The notes under the pieces were generated by a model that saw nothing but the letters and a program-made list of their open reading frames with translations, was not told the DNA's origin and did not search any database. A program made the translations under genes and the position numbers. A DNA stretch of 64,000 nt from Thunnus maccoyii. Its lineage: Eukaryota > Chordata > Actinopteri > Scombriformes > Scombridae. The stretch is taken from assembly GCF_910596095.1 (NCBI RefSeq), contig NC_056535.1, forward strand, positions 4,435,001 through 4,499,000, in the 5' to 3' direction. Below, piece by piece: positions 24,717 through 38,255 of this stretch. Position 1 is the stretch's first letter. Each line of letters starts with the position of its first letter.

Positions 24717-24729
24717 GTTGCCTAGCGAC
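24717..24729. promoter_or_regulatory. RFX X-box motif upstream of cfap57 (proximal)
   Basis: GTTGCCTAGCGAC fits RYYNYY-N-RRNRAC. It lies 181 bp upstream of the cfap57 start codon inside a GC-richer block (24,480-24,735) that looks like the promoter. It is less symmetrical than the distal copy but closer to the likely transcription start. Confidence 0.5.
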
Positions 24730-24909
24730 GTGACTCATAGCACAGTGGCATACCTTTTCCAGTGTCTTCTTTACTTGGTCGCATGTGCTCCTTTCTGGCT
24801 TTCAGAACTAAATAAATGTATATTGGTAGAGGTATTCGTTATGTGTGAAAAGTCTTTGTAGGTTTGTAAGTCTGTTCGCAGATTAAAAACAACTCAAAAC
24901 TCCACAAAA

Positions 24910-27900
24910 ATGGCCACAGTAGTTGCTCAGTCCCACTTCATCTTCGGTCTACGGACAGGTGTTACAAACAATTTATGTTTTTTCGATGAGCAGACTGTGG
25001 TCTTTCCCAGTGGAAACAACTGTGTGTGCTACAACACCGTCCAAAGATGTCAAAGGTTCATTCCAGGTAGGTTGACTTACTATTAAGTGTTTGACTTCGT
25101 CTTTGCAATAATGAAATGGTTTTGAAACAGTCAAACTTCTTTTAAGGAACCTTGCTAATGTTGTATTCATCGGTTAGTTCCTGTTTATGCCATGTGGTAT
25201 CTCATTTTATTTTTATAATGTTCTGTTGTTTATTGCCGTTTGTGTTGTCTCTCCAGGTTCAGAGAAAAGCCAGGGCATGCGTGCTCTGGCCATCAGTGCC
25301 AACAGGCGTTACCTGGCAGTGTCAGAGTGTGGAGAGAAAGCCAGCATCACAGTCTTTGACCTGCAGCATGCACAGGGCAGAAGGAAAAAAGTTCTGACTG
25401 CAGGAGACATGCTTGTTGAAGAGTTTGTATGCATGGCTTTCTCTCCTGATTCCAAGTACCTGATTGGCCAAACGGGTGGTTCAGAGTGGATGCTGATCTT
25501 CTGGCTTTGGGAAAAACAGAAAGTCCTGGCCACAGTGAAGACCAGTAACCCGTATAATCCTGTTACTCAGGTGAGTCATTCATGTGGTGTCAGTGCACCC
25601 TCCAACACTTGAACGTGCATTTATTAGATCATTTTAATGATTTCCCATCAGGTCAGCTTCAACCCTTACAACAACATGCAGCTCTGTGTGAGTGGAACTG
25701 GTGTGTTCAAGTTGTTCCGTTACTCAGAGGGAGCCCTGAAACAGTGCAGCTTCCCAAAGGTGGAGTCTATCAACTTCCTGTGCCACACCTGGATGACTGC
25801 AGAGCGGGTGATCGCTGGGACGGACACAGGCAGGCTGCTGGTGTTTGAGTCTGGAGACCTGCGAAGAGAGATTAAAACGGCCACTAAGCCCGAGCAGGGG
25901 CACTCTGACAGGTCAGAAGTTGAACCACATTGATACTGTATCAACATATGTATGTCTCAGTTTACATAAATAATAAGGCTGGTGATTCTTTATTTTTCTT
26001 GTTCTCAACAAATCCAATGAATTGATCCCACTAACAAGCTTTCTACTTACAAGACTGGACTCAAATCAGATGATCGGAAGACTTTAGACGTGACGAAATC
26101 AAACAAGTCTCGCAACTTTCTTTTGACTTAAACACCAATAACGTGTGACCTCACTTAGCTTTTAGCCTTTAGACTTGCAATGACTGTATATCCTCCCCAA
26201 GCCCAAACATGAAAAACATATCATAAAAAAGTGTGCAACAAATCAGCTGTTTAACTTCAGCAAATATGACTTGAATCAATCTGACAGCGCAGACTAAAAC
26301 ATGGACAAAAGATGTCAACTTGGATTTTCACTTTTGGAGGTAAAGACATTAAAAACTCCTGTGGTCAACACATAAACAACTGCAACATGCAAAATATTAG
26401 TAAATATAAATTTGCTTTCAAAATATTATGACTTTATTTGAAAGTAATAACTACAATTTTAAAAATCATTCAAAAAAGCAGAGTATGTGTACAAATAGTG
26501 ATATTTATTAACAAAAATATTAATTAAACAGTAAAATGAATCCCAGGAAAAATAACTTAAGCCATAGGAACAAACAAATAAAATCTGCAGCCTCACAGCA
26601 CGCTGCCACCTACTCTCTTCTTGATTGGCCACTGAATGGTATGTTACCTTCTCCTCCTCCTCACCTAAATGGAGCAAACCACCTGCTCAGGTAAGTATGG
26701 GGGTGAGCTACCCTGATAGTAGGCTTTCAAAGCATACAGAACATCACACAACACTTTATTTTTATTTTTATGTTACTGTTGACAGTCACAATCCACTATA
26801 AGCACACAAATTATTCATAAGTGCACAAATGTCATTTACTACAGAACAGTTTTACTTCCCCTCATCCTAACAATGCCCAGTCCCTCACTGCTAAGAGGAG
26901 CTGATGATGCAAACCAGAGGTGCATTCAGCCCTGACAAAACATAGCAAAACATTTATTTACGCCTTTTTAATATGGCGGGGTTTATACACGGCGCTGCTG
27001 ATTGGCTGGGTGACACATCCGCCAAACGAGAGAAAACATACCTTAAAGCCCATTGCTCGCCATTTCACACCGTTTCGAGGAAACATGTTGTTCAACCTGC
27101 AAACTGTAGCAAAACAGTGCACGTGGTTTTCAGACTGAATGCGCCCCTGCTTCCACTCTTCGTAATTGAGCAGCTGATCTACCCCCAACAACCCAGACAG
27201 ATCAACTGACAACATATAGAGTGGCTGATCCTTCTAACAGATCATAAACCTGTAAACCAGAACAAACCACACATAACAACCAATGTATTCAATTATTAAA
27301 AAATACCTAACAAATTAATGGAAACATTTGACTGAAAATAATGATGATATAACACACAAAACAATGATAATGTTGGGCCTAGCCAACTTTACTTCATGTG
27401 AGTTATCATCATGGTTTTGGTGCATCCTTGACTGATCAGTATGTTTTTGCTGAATCTGCCTGTCATATATTTCATTACTTCACTGCATAGGCAAGTTGAG
27501 ATGAAGAAGATCAAAGACACAGACATGGATGAGGGCCCCGCTGTGTCTCGCATCACAGCCATTCTGTCCTACTCCAAGGGCTTCGCATGTTCTATGGGTC
27601 CTGGCTCAGTCTGTCTGTTTGAAAAGACAGAGGAGGACAGTTATAGAAAGAGCAGGGAGATACAGGTAAGTGTTTATGCATACAGGGAACAGTGGCACTG
27701 TAGGAATAGTGTATCTTTCAAAGTAATCATATGTATGTGCATGCATGAATTTGTGTCAGATCCCTCCAGACCCATGCAACAATGAGTTGACCCCGGCAGA
27801 ATGCCAGGAGATTGACACCATGTGCATCAGTCCAGCAGAGGAGATGCTGGCCATCAGCACAGACAGAGGACAGCTGTACAGCATCAGCCTGTTCTTAACT

Positions 27901-30900
27901 GAAATGAACAAGGTACAGTCAACACTAAACCAAACAATAAAGTCAGAGCAGTTTTCCTTCCAGCAATAAGCCATTTCTGTCTTTCTTTCTTTCTTTAATT
28001 ATCATTCACTTCCCCTTCATGTCACTCAGATAGATTCTTAGGTTGACTCTGAATTTTTTGAACTTTTCTACCAGAAGGAACAGCTACATTTTGAGTTCCT
28101 GTCCCAGTCCTTCCACTCGAAGTCCATCACGGGTTTGTCTGTCTGCATTCGGAAGCCCTTCGTAGCCACCAGCTCTCTGGACCACTCTGTCCGCATCTGG
28201 AACTACGAAACAAAGTAAGAGACAAAATCACACCCAAGCCCTTTGTTCTTATGTCCATGTCGAGTGATGTGTTCTCTTTATTGCCTTATGCAGTCTAAGG
28301 TATGGTTGTTGCAGTCATACCGATGCAAATCCAACAGGTTTCTATGTATATTGCTGAATGAGGGAGTCATAACCTGGAAGTGTCATAGTTATGCTCAAAG
28401 GCGTCATTTCCTTTTATAGTTTCAGGTTAATTTCCTCAGTAAAACCTCTCTGAACTTTATCCTCTTACTGTCCAGCTGACATAATCAAGATGATGTACAA
28501 TGTTCATCTGGCGGGTGTGTGGGTGGTACAGCGAGAACTTTATGTGCCCTGAGTTTCACCTCTCAGGCTACATACAGGTTTTTGCTAGAGGCAAATGGGT
28601 GGCTGGAGATTGTTTCGACTGTGTGCAGCAAGAGAGGAAGCCTGCAGACAGCACTCAGGGCTTAAAAAAACACCTTCTCAGAATGCTTTTAAATATTTTT
28701 ATTTAGACACAAAAATGTAACTATCGAATCAGTGAAAGATAAGGCAGAGACAGACATCGCTCTTTCTAGTGAATATGCAAATATAATGTTATTAAAGGCA
28801 GAATAAGTAGGATTTTCCTAAAAAACATAGACTCATACAAAAATATTCCCTCTCAATCAATCACTTATGACCCACTAGAAGTGTGTGGTGGTGTCTGCAT
28901 CTGCAGAGACCCTGCCCTCTGCCTGTATTTTCTTATTTTGCTGTGTTCGGGATTTCTAGGCATCAATCTTTTGGCAGTGGGTGTGTAGCCCCCAGCCAGT
29001 GGCAGCACGCAGGGTGTGAGGTTGGGACTCTATGAGGCAACATAGCGCTGCACTGCAGTGTAGCACTTCTGGTGTCATTGAGCTGGGGAGGAGGGGACGA
29101 CTTTGAATGTTGTGTTTACAAACTGTAACCGATAAATCCTACTCATCCTGCCTTTAAGTATCAGGCCTCTATCAAGGAAACTAAACATGATTGGCTCATT
29201 CACTTCTGAAACTAAACCTACATGCCTGGTTCTGCTTGTAGAGGAGCAGTAACCTTTGAACACTGCTGGTATTAAAACTTGATTTAGCAAAGTGACTTAT
29301 CAAGACCTGGTTTCAATGTCATGTATGCATTACTACTGTGTTTCTTTGTTGCCGTTGCATCACCAGAGTTTTGGAGCTGTACAAAGAGTTCCAGGAGGAG
29401 GCGTACAGCGTGGCTCTGCACCCCACTGGCCTCTTCATAATGGTGGGCTTTTCAGACAAACTCAGGCTCATGAACCTGCTTATCGATGACATCCGCACCT
29501 TCAAGGAGTTCACTGTGCGCGGCTGTAGAGAGGTGGGGTATACTGAGTGTGTGTTGATTAAATCGTTGAAACTACAGCACTCATTATCTCTTTCTGTCTC
29601 TCCACACCCCTAGTGTGCTTTCAGCCACGGCGGCCACATGTTTGCAGCTGTTAATGGAAACGTCATTCACATCTACTCCGTCACCTCTTTTGAGAACATC
29701 CTCAATCTGAAGGGGCACAATGGAAAGGTGAGTCAGGCTCCACCTCACTAAAACCTAACTCTGCTAATATTTGTCCCTCACATTGCTGAACAGGATGTTT
29801 TGTTTCCGTGTTTTAGGTGCGTGCCATTGAATGGAGCCTGGACGACAGCCGGCTGGTGTCATGTGGGATGGATGGCGCGGTGTACGAGTGGAACACACAG
29901 ACCGGCAAGCGAGGATCAGAGAGTGTCCTCAAGTCCTGCAGCTACACAGATGTTGCCTTCTCTTCAGACTGCAGGACCATCCTGGCTGTGGGAACAGACC
30001 TCACCTTGAAGGAAATCCAAGACTGTCAGGTCATTGGTCATCAGCACACTACTGTATCTGTCCTGTTGAGTTTCCACCTAGAGCAAAAGTGTATTGAATT
30101 GTTCAAGACTTTTTAAAAGCAGTTGTCAAATCACTTCCTGAAAGAGTTTTCATTAGACTTTCTGTAAACTCTCAACCAGAAAACGTATAAAAATTTACAA
30201 TGGGCAGAGTTGAGCCTACTATTACTTTGCAAAAAAGTTTAGTTTCAAGAAGCTGAATTGCTAGTTGCTTAAATCTGTTTCAAGCTTTTCAGTATTTGAA
30301 TTAAACAATCCAAACCAACAATTACCAATAGTTGCCAACAATTCTGCAACATCACACAAAATACACACCGGCCAAATGTATCTATTGCTATAAAGCGAGA
30401 AGGTTCAAGGCAGGTTTAGTATGTGACTAATTCAGTTCAACTGTATATGTTTGTATGTGTATTGTTGAGTCTTGTGCAGTTTCATATGTATTTTACTGAT
30501 GTATTTTTAAAAAACCCATCTAGGGACGGGCATTGCAAACTAGCTTAGGCTATGAATGCTGTGATATGTGGCATAAGTTCATACTATTTACTTGTCCCTG
30601 TACCAATTAACATAAATAAAACTCATGTCATCTTAGAATAGCACACAAATATAGACAATGACAGACAATGCAGACAAAATAAAATAATCATTTGCACAAA
30701 ACTACCAAGATAGGGAATTAATTAACAAGTAACAATTAATAAAAGTGAGAAAAACAAGTATGTATACACAAACTGTATACAAATACAAACAAAAAATGTT
30801 AATGAAACATGGAAGTAAACAGCATCAAAAATAAGAACATATGTGATATGTTGCATATGTGAGTATGATCTAAATGGAACGAAATGGTTTTAAATATGAG

Positions 30901-33900
30901 GTAAAGTAAATGCAAATGTTAAAATAAATGCATTTCAAAACAGAAAGAAACCAATTAAATGTCTCCTAAAGTGGTTACCAAGTAGGTTAATGTGACACCT
31001 TAAGTCAACAAATATTGTGGGCTACATTTAGATGACTAAATATTAGACGTTCTGATATATGATTTGGAATAATATGGTATATGTTACATTTTATGGTACA
31101 TACTGCATTAAATATGAAATATAAATATCTGTCAATGTCTTTTTGAGATAATTTAATTAAAGAGTTCAGGTGATCATCTGGTTCCACAGATCCTGAGGGA
31201 GGTCCCTGCTGATGATGTAGCTCACACAGCTGTGGCAGTGTCTCACTCTGGTAGGGTCGTCTTCACCGGGACCTCCAGTGGTACCATCAGGGCCATTAAA
31301 TACCCGTTACCCATCCAGAAGGAGTGGATCATGTACCAGGCCCACTGTGGCCCTGTCTCCAAGGTGGGTATGGACGTCAGATGCACAGCTCACTGTCTTG
31401 TCCTACACTGACAGAGAAGCAGAAACCTGTATGGTATCTGAGACAGATTTTAATGACATTACTGTGTTTTTATACTGAATATTAGAGCAGAAAATAAAAG
31501 AAGGGTCTGAGAACAGTGTGTGGTCCCCAGACATGAGGTGTATCGCTTTTTTTGGGGTTCCCAAAAATGAGATCACTCTCATCAGTGGTCTTTTTTTCTT
31601 TTATTTAACCAGATTTGAAAATGCTTATGTTTCCCTGTTAGAAACTTTAAGTAGCGTTAACATAATGTTTTTGTCACTAAAAAACAAGCTAAATATTCTT
31701 TCTTGTAGTATGTAAAGTGTGAAAGAAATATGAAATACAGGTGATCGTAGCCTGTTGGACAGCTAACACTTATGCTAGCCCTCTAAAACCACGTGAAACA
31801 GATTCTAATATAATATACAGTATATGCTCTGTTGTCAATGTCACTGTTTGATTTCAGTGAATTATGTGTGCTTAAACTCATACTGTCTTCAAAAGGTATA
31901 AATGAAATATAGAAACATGGGGCATCCTGATAGCCTATGCATGTTACACAACTGCAACGTCTGTAGTTTAGCTCCAATTCCCCAATGCTCTCCCCTCGTT
32001 TCCTGTCATCTCCCTATTATTACTAGCTTAAAACAGTATAAAATACTCCCCAAAATATTTAAACATAACATATTTCCCAATATTTTGTAACCCTTTCCCA
32101 CGAAGGATGAAAAAGTAACGGTATTTCATTGGCAAACACAAAATCACCGTATACAACAAGCTAATCTATAACAGCACTTTAGCTGACTAACGTTCAGAGT
32201 TAGCATTAAGTTGGAATATGGTTTTTTGCCTCACCTTGCTAATGTTAAAATGCTAATGTTAGTGACTAATGTCTATGTGTTCTATCTAGTAATAACATTT
32301 CAGGCTTTGTGTGGCTTTCTTGTAATTTTATTTCATTTATAGTATAACATATTTTTACACAGAAGTTACAGTACTGTTATCATCTCCACATGAGCGAAAA
32401 GGAGTTAGATTAACTGGAGTAGGACTAAATGCTTTTATACTTTTGGAGTATCAGGGGTCCCCATATGCCAGGTCCACATTCACATTCACGTGGAAAATAC
32501 TGAATATGTTATCTAATTCTATTGGATTTTTTGATAGCAAGAAATGAATTGTCCTATCATCAACCACTATATGACAATGATAAGAAACTGCAAAAGTCAG
32601 TCGGCTAACTTTGTGTCCTCAGATGGCGATCACATTCGACGATCAGTTCCTGCTGACAGTGTCTGAAGACGGCTGCCTGTCGATGTGGAAGATCATCGAT
32701 AAGGAGGGCCGAGGCCTGAAGAGCCACAAGCAGATCATCCACACTGAAGAGATCCTCATCACTAAGTCGGACCTTGAGGAGAAGGTCTGTCTGTTTTTCT
32801 GCATCAGGGCTCCAGACTGCCAACATTTAACCTATGTACTCTACATATGCTTGAAATCTGCAGTGTCACTTTAATTTTTATTGGTTGCACCAGTATGACT
32901 GAAATCTAGCTGAGTCATGACTCATATATTGATAAAAGCCTACACCCTTTGCATGAACATTATTGCAATACAAGGCTTCTTATTATGGATCAAACCATCA
33001 CAGCCATTAGCTACAGCTAAATAAAATGTAGATAGACATAGAAATCATTACTTACTATGTTATTATGTGGAAGAAACCAGAGGATTGTAAAAATACTGCA
33101 AAGAGTCCAAATACCCCCAACACACCAGCTACCAACCAAAATTTTCTGAGTATTTAAAAAAAATAAATTTCTTTTAATTTATTCATTTTTTAATGTTTAA
33201 GATACTAAACAGAATCAAACAAATACCAGAATCAGCCTTAAAAAAAACAACTACATGTGTAATATTGGAATTTTAACTCCACTTGATATCATTAGGCTAA
33301 CCCCAACCCCTAAGTTGCAGAGAGTATATCAACATGAATTTAAAAAACATTTATTTGTATTTATTTATTATTTCTATAATATTATATATTTATTTATTGC
33401 CATTTTTCTCATACACACAGAGTATAGGGAAACATCTTGGGAGAGTTGGCACATGCTGTGACTAAAAAACAAATATCCTGTTAAGGCCACTAATGTAAAT
33501 ATAAGTAATATAACTTTATTGATCATCAGGAGAAATGTAGCATTACAGCAGCAGCAGAAACAGCAGCTCAGACAGTGTGCAGATAAGTGAAAAAATACAA
33601 TACATACAAATAACAAATAAATCAGGTTAAATCAAGTTAGAAAACTGTGGTGTATACAGTGCATTACCCTCGACCAGTGTGTATATATAACATGTATATG
33701 CAAAACAAGTGGTTTAGTTTCCAGATATTCCAGTTCAAATTGACATAGTACGTAGAGTTTATTTGAGATAATGTATTTACTGTATGCATAATAAAGCATC
33801 AAGCATAACATAGGATAAACAATCTAACTGTCAAACCTGAATGCATGGGTGCCTGTGTGTATGTGTGTGTGTGTGTATTGTGCATATATACATTTATATA

Positions 33901-36900
33901 CAGTAAATATGATATAATATACAGATAACAATGTTCAAATCAATTGTTCATTTCATATCAGCTGATCTCATTGAGAAAAAAACCAGTAACACCACTGACA
34001 TGGAATAAAATTAGCCAATAATCACGTTCTAATAATCAGCCAGTAACATACAGTGACATTTAACATCATATGCTCTTGTGTGTGATTCAGACCCAGAACA
34101 TGCTGGAGCTGAAGATGCGTCTGGAGGAGCTGCAGATGGAGAACGAGTACCAGCTCAGCCTGAAGGACATGAACTACAATGAGAAGATGAAGGAGCTTTC
34201 TGACAAGTTTACCCAGCAAATAGATGCTCTGAAAACAACACAACAGGTCCTCTGGCCCGGCCACCTATCAGACTCTGTTTACTGTGTACTCGCTATCCAG
34301 AGTCACAGCACTACAGTCCACCACTTTGGTCCAGACTAGAATATCTCAACACCTACTTGACAGATTGCTATGCTATAAATTTCATACAATCTTGAGGCCA
34401 ACTTTGTAAAGACAACTATGGTCCCAAGAGGATGAATCCTACAGGCTTGACCTAACTTTTCCTCTAGTGCCACCATGAGGTGGATTTCTCAGTTCTTTAT
34501 TGAAATATCTTGACAACTACCAGATGGATTTCAGTGAAATTTGGTTCATACATTCATGGTCCCCAGATGATGAATTGTAAAAACTTTGATCTCCTGACTT
34601 TTCATCTAGTGCCATCGATCAAGATTTCATTTCATTTTTTGTTTTTCATTTCATTTTAGTTCATGACAAAATACCTGCAAAACTAACAACAGTACATGCT
34701 AAACATCAACATGCTAGCATTAGCTTTATGAGCCTGTTAGCATGCTGATGTGAGCATTTAGCTCTAGTACAGCCTCACCAAAAACAAACAGTGCCTGTAT
34801 TTCATTACTATGACTCACATTCTTGCATTAAACTGCACTGGAACAAGCCTTACTGTCAGTGGTATGTTTTTGTAGAAATAAAAAAGTAATATACTCTTTA
34901 TTTTCAGGGTTTGCATGCTTCCATGCTTCAGAACAGTGGATGCTTTTGCCTTTGGAATAATTAAGGCCTTTATTGTCTATTTATAACATTTACTGTGATT
35001 ATAGGTCATGAAGACAGAGATGGAAAAGCAGGCACATGAGCACCAGCAGAAATCTTCAGAGGTCACTATGACACACTCAAAAGAAGTGAAGGATTTAGGT
35101 AAGAGGACACAATCAACGTCAGTACAATCCAGACACGGTTTGTGTCTTTGTTTCTACACAGATCATCTGATCTGTCTGTCCTTCTATCCATCAATCAAAT
35201 GCAGAGTTATCCTACAGCCAGAAGCTGATTGTGGAGCACGAGAGATACCAGGAACTGCAGCAACAATATCAAAGAATGCAGGAGGACTATGAGAAGCAGC
35301 TGAAGGATGCAGCAGAAAGCAAAAGCCAAGCAGTGGAGGAGCTCACACAGCACTACGAGGCCAGACTGCAGGACAAGACTCAGCTGCTGGCTCAGGTCAG
35401 TCAGGACAGAGGAGCACGAGGAGGTGGCAGCGCTTTAGTGACCAGACTGGTTTCAAGTGAAGTTCTTGTGTCCGATTAAATTTAGTCATAGCTGCGTTTT
35501 TATTTCATGCAGTGCCAGGAGGAAGCACAGCAGCAGATCAGTGAGTTTAAAGAGATCATAAGGCAAGTAGAGGAGGATGAGGAGAGGAAGATCCATGACA
35601 TCCAACTCAAGTATGAGAAGAAACTTCACACAGAGAAAGAGACCAACGCCACTCTGAAGGGAGAAACTGGTATCATGACGCAAAAGGTGACCAAATCTCT
35701 TATTCAACATGTTTTTTATTTCTTTCTTCTAGACTGTCTCTCATGTAATCTCCCACCCTCTGTTTCTTCTTCCTCGTTGGTGGACGGTGCTGTGATTACA
35801 GTTCTACAGTCTGCAGCGACAGATCGATGAGAGATGCACAGATATAAACCAGCTAAAGCAGGAGCGGCAGAGGCTGCTAGGGTTGATCCGCTCACTGGAG
35901 AGCGACATCGGGGACCTGAAGAGGCAGATCTCTGGACATGAAAAGACCAACCAGGACAAGGTGGCTGAGATCAGGGCTTACCAATAGTTTGATTCCTTCA
36001 TTTGTTACATTTTTTATTGCCTGCATTTTTTTCATGTTTCAAATACATCTGCTCGTTGTGGGGAGGTTTGGTTTGAGGCTTCAGCTTGTCCCTGTCACTC
36101 CCTACAGTACAAGGCAGCACCAAGTTCAGCACAGCAGGGAGTAAGTAAATGAAGTAAACTCAAGATAACTCTGGATACCCTCTTTGACTAAATTCCCTCC
36201 TCAGGATAGGACCATTTCTGGGCTGAAGAGGAAGAACCAGGAACTGGAGAAGCTGAGGTTTGTTCTTGATTTCCAGTTGAATGAGTTGAAGAAGCAGACT
36301 GAGCCTCAACAAGATAACATTAAAGGGAAGAAGGAGAGGATCCATCAGGTGTGTGTGTGTGTGTGTGAGCGAGTGTATATGGGGGGTGGGGGTAAAGTTA
36401 TTTAAAGCTAAAAGTTCCACAGTTGTGTAGATACAGTATGTCAAATTTCATTACAAGTCACTAATACAGTGAATACTGCAACAAATCAGTTCATGTACAG
36501 TATATATCCATTTGAAGAGGTAATGTTTTTATTTTATTTTCAGTCAGCTCAAAGATGGTAATCCAGATTTTTCACTGTTTTTTTTAAAAAAAAAACAACG
36601 ATCATTTTATTAAAACAAATGACAGCATCTTAAAAAGTGGAACTTCAGTGGTATGAAGGTGTAAAGCGAGTTGACTTTTCTTGGACACAACTGGTATCAC
36701 TGTTCCAGCAAACATACCGCTTTGGGACCCATGTGGGGCCACTGTGGGAATAAAATGAGTCCCACAGGGGGGGCCCACTGTGGGCCTGCAACATGCCCCA
36801 GTGGGCCCAGGTGGGCTGTGTGGGCCCCACTGGGGCCCCACATTTCACTATCCCACAGAGGGGCCCCATATAGGCTTGCTTACATGGGGTCCACGTGGGA

Positions 36901-38192
36901 TTAGTGTGGGGTTGCCCTGCCCACACTTCCCCTCAGTAAACCCACACATACCCACAGTGGGCCCACATGGGCATGTTTGCTGGGGTAATAGTTGATATTT
37001 GAGTCTTAGGTTTGACTACTACATGACAGGATGATACCTCAGTGAACTGTTTTGGGGACGTATTGGCAGAGTTGTCGGGATAAACAGTGTGTGCGGTGAT
37101 GTGCTGTCTGTCCTGTTTGACAGCTGGAGGAGGAGCTGGTGCAAATGGACAAGAGCAACACTCAGCTGAAGCTCACCGTCTCTGACCTGAAGCTCAAGCT
37201 GAGGACCAGAGATAAAGAGATGTACAAGGAGATGCAGAAAGTGAGTGTGTACCATATGAAGTCACTATAACACTGTAAATCTATGTATTAATTTTACCGT
37301 CTGACAGTTACACAACACACAACATTTTTCATGATCTTTGAAGAATGTGGATGATTCCATTAGTCTTCTAAATTCAAAACATACTCAACACTGTACTACT
37401 TTCACCAGCTTTACACTTGTATCTTTTCTCTGGTCAGGTAAAAGATTTGGAGACACATCTTCAGCGGCTCAAGTCAGACCTCCATAATTGCGCCGGCTTC
37501 ATCCAGGAGCCGAGGAAACTGAAGGACAGCATACAGATGATCTATGCCCAGTATGTTCAGACTGATGGGGTGAGTGGCTCATACAGATCCCTTACAGCTG
37601 ATTGGATGTCGAGGAGGTTGTGGCACCAACAATATGACACTGTAAGAGGGCAGGGTTTCATTCTAGCTGTATGTGTGTGTTCCCAAGGTGGAGAATAGTA
37701 GTGCTGACAATGAAATTCAGAGGGCGTTTCATCGCCAGCGCGATCACCTGGAGAGGACTGTTGCTAGTCTTAAGACAAGGCTGGCCAAATCTGCAGAAGA
37801 GCACGAGAAAGTCTACGTCAAGATCATGAAGGTAAATCACTCACAGTCGTTAATAATACAAGTCTTATTTTTTATTTCTTGTGCAGAAATAGTTTCCAAG
37901 CTCTCTCCAGCATGTCAAGGCCAAAGCCGCATTCTTCCTGCGGTGCAGATCTGAGCACAGTTTTGCTGAGTAAATGATATTTTAACAGTGACCGTTGACT
38001 ACTCTGCAGGAGAATGTGACTCTGATTACTGAGATCAATGAGCTGCGTAAGGAGCTGCGTCTGGCGAGGACTCAGGTTAAAGAATACAAAGCTCAGCTGG
38101 CCATTTTCAAGAAGTCCAACAAGTCACGACCCAACTCAGAGGAAGGACCCAAAAAGGAGCCCACACATGAGGACGTCAACCCGCAAGACTAA
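24910..38192 (+). CDS. cfap57: Cilia- and flagella-associated protein 57 (WDR65)
   Basis: 21 coding exons join in phase to 1173 aa: 24910-25066, 25257-25570, 25652-25911, 27491-27665, 27760-27912, 28075-28214, 29367-29532, 29614-29727, 29817-30029, 31190-31363, 32623-32784, 34091-34246, 35005-35098, 35205-35395, 35513-35686, 35802-35960, 36205-36348, 37124-37240, 37438-37569, 37688-37831, 38010-38192. Residues 1 to about 676 form WD40 propellers ([10 protein letters not shown] at the start, [11 protein letters not shown] and [13 protein letters not shown] later). About 677-1173 form a long coiled coil ([35 protein letters not shown]), matching recalled human CFAP57. The family acts in the axoneme, where CFAP57 is linked to inner-arm dynein docking and cilium beating. 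Two X-box motifs lie 180-425 bp upstream of the ATG. The C-terminus ends NPQD, about 75 residues short of the human protein. The linker coded across exons 3-4 is also shorter, so a small exon may be missed there. Confidence 0.95.
25912..27490 (+). other. cfap57 intron 3
   Basis: This intron is AT-rich and non-coding. There is no clear repeat border. I looked for a small exon to lengthen the WD40 linker and found none that keeps the phase convincingly. Confidence 0.4.
28792..29157. mobile_element. TTAA-flanked MITE, family C
   Basis: It starts TTAAAGGCAGAATAAGTAGG and ends CTACTCATCCTGCCTTTAA: inverted repeats of about 20 bp with TTAA at both edges, 366 bp in all, in cfap57 intron 6. There is no coding frame. 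The TTAA target points to a piggyBac-like origin. Confidence 0.65.
30030..31189 (+). other. cfap57 intron 9
   Basis: This intron is very AT-rich, non-coding sequence. I recognise no repeat or RNA in it. Confidence 0.5.
31364..32622 (+). other. cfap57 intron 10
   Basis: This intron is non-coding. It contains the SINE-like tail copy 2 at 31975-32065. The remainder is unremarkable AT-rich sequence with GCTAATGTT-type repeats near 32240. Confidence 0.5.
33499..33690 (-). repeat. LINE-like 3' tail, minus orientation
   Basis: AACTTTATTGATCATCAGGA followed by GCAGCAGCAGAAACAGCAG is the reverse complement of a fish LINE 3' end (TCCTGATGATCAATAAAGTT). It lies in cfap57 intron 11. Only the tail is recognisable, so the clade is not assigned. 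Confidence 0.5.
34350..34800 (+). repeat. Percomorph interspersed repeat, copy 2
   Basis: The phrases CCACCATGAGGTGGATTTCT, GATGAATTGTAAAAACTTTG, CATCTAGTGCCATC and CTGTTAGCATGCTGATGTGA match the repeat at 540-865. It fills most of cfap57 intron 12. Confidence 0.6.
36705..36983. mobile_element. Foldback repeat rich in GGGCCCAC motifs
   Basis: The ends CCAGCAAACATACCGC and GGGCATGTTTGCTGG are inverted repeats. The interior is built from short CCCACNGGGGCCC palindromes of high GC, in sharp contrast to the AT-rich flanks. I recognise it as a teleost MITE-like repeat. It lies in cfap57 intron 17 and gives long chance ORFs on both strands. Confidence 0.6.
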
Positions 38193-38255
38193 ATCCAAAT
38201 CAGAGAGCAGCTGACCTCATTGAACACGTCTGTGGCAGCTGTGCCGAGAGAAATC

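Larger units (their letters stand above)
21500..24909. other. efcc1 3' UTR and efcc1-cfap57 intergenic region
   Basis: This region holds the efcc1 3' UTR, a family B MITE (22405-22954), a Tc1-derived foldback (24203-24284), a LINE-tail palindrome (24347-24428) and the cfap57 promoter block (about 24,480-24,909). I see no coding frame with family resemblance. Confidence 0.55.

Noticed and set aside
24973-25170. Minus-strand ORF across cfap57 exon 1
   Set aside because: It is antisense to the conserved CFAP57 N-terminus and crosses its splice donor.
36602-36995. Overlapping ORFs of 69-93 codons rich in Gly, Pro and Trp on both strands
   Set aside because: They lie in the GGGCCCAC foldback repeat, whose palindromic make-up opens frames on both strands.
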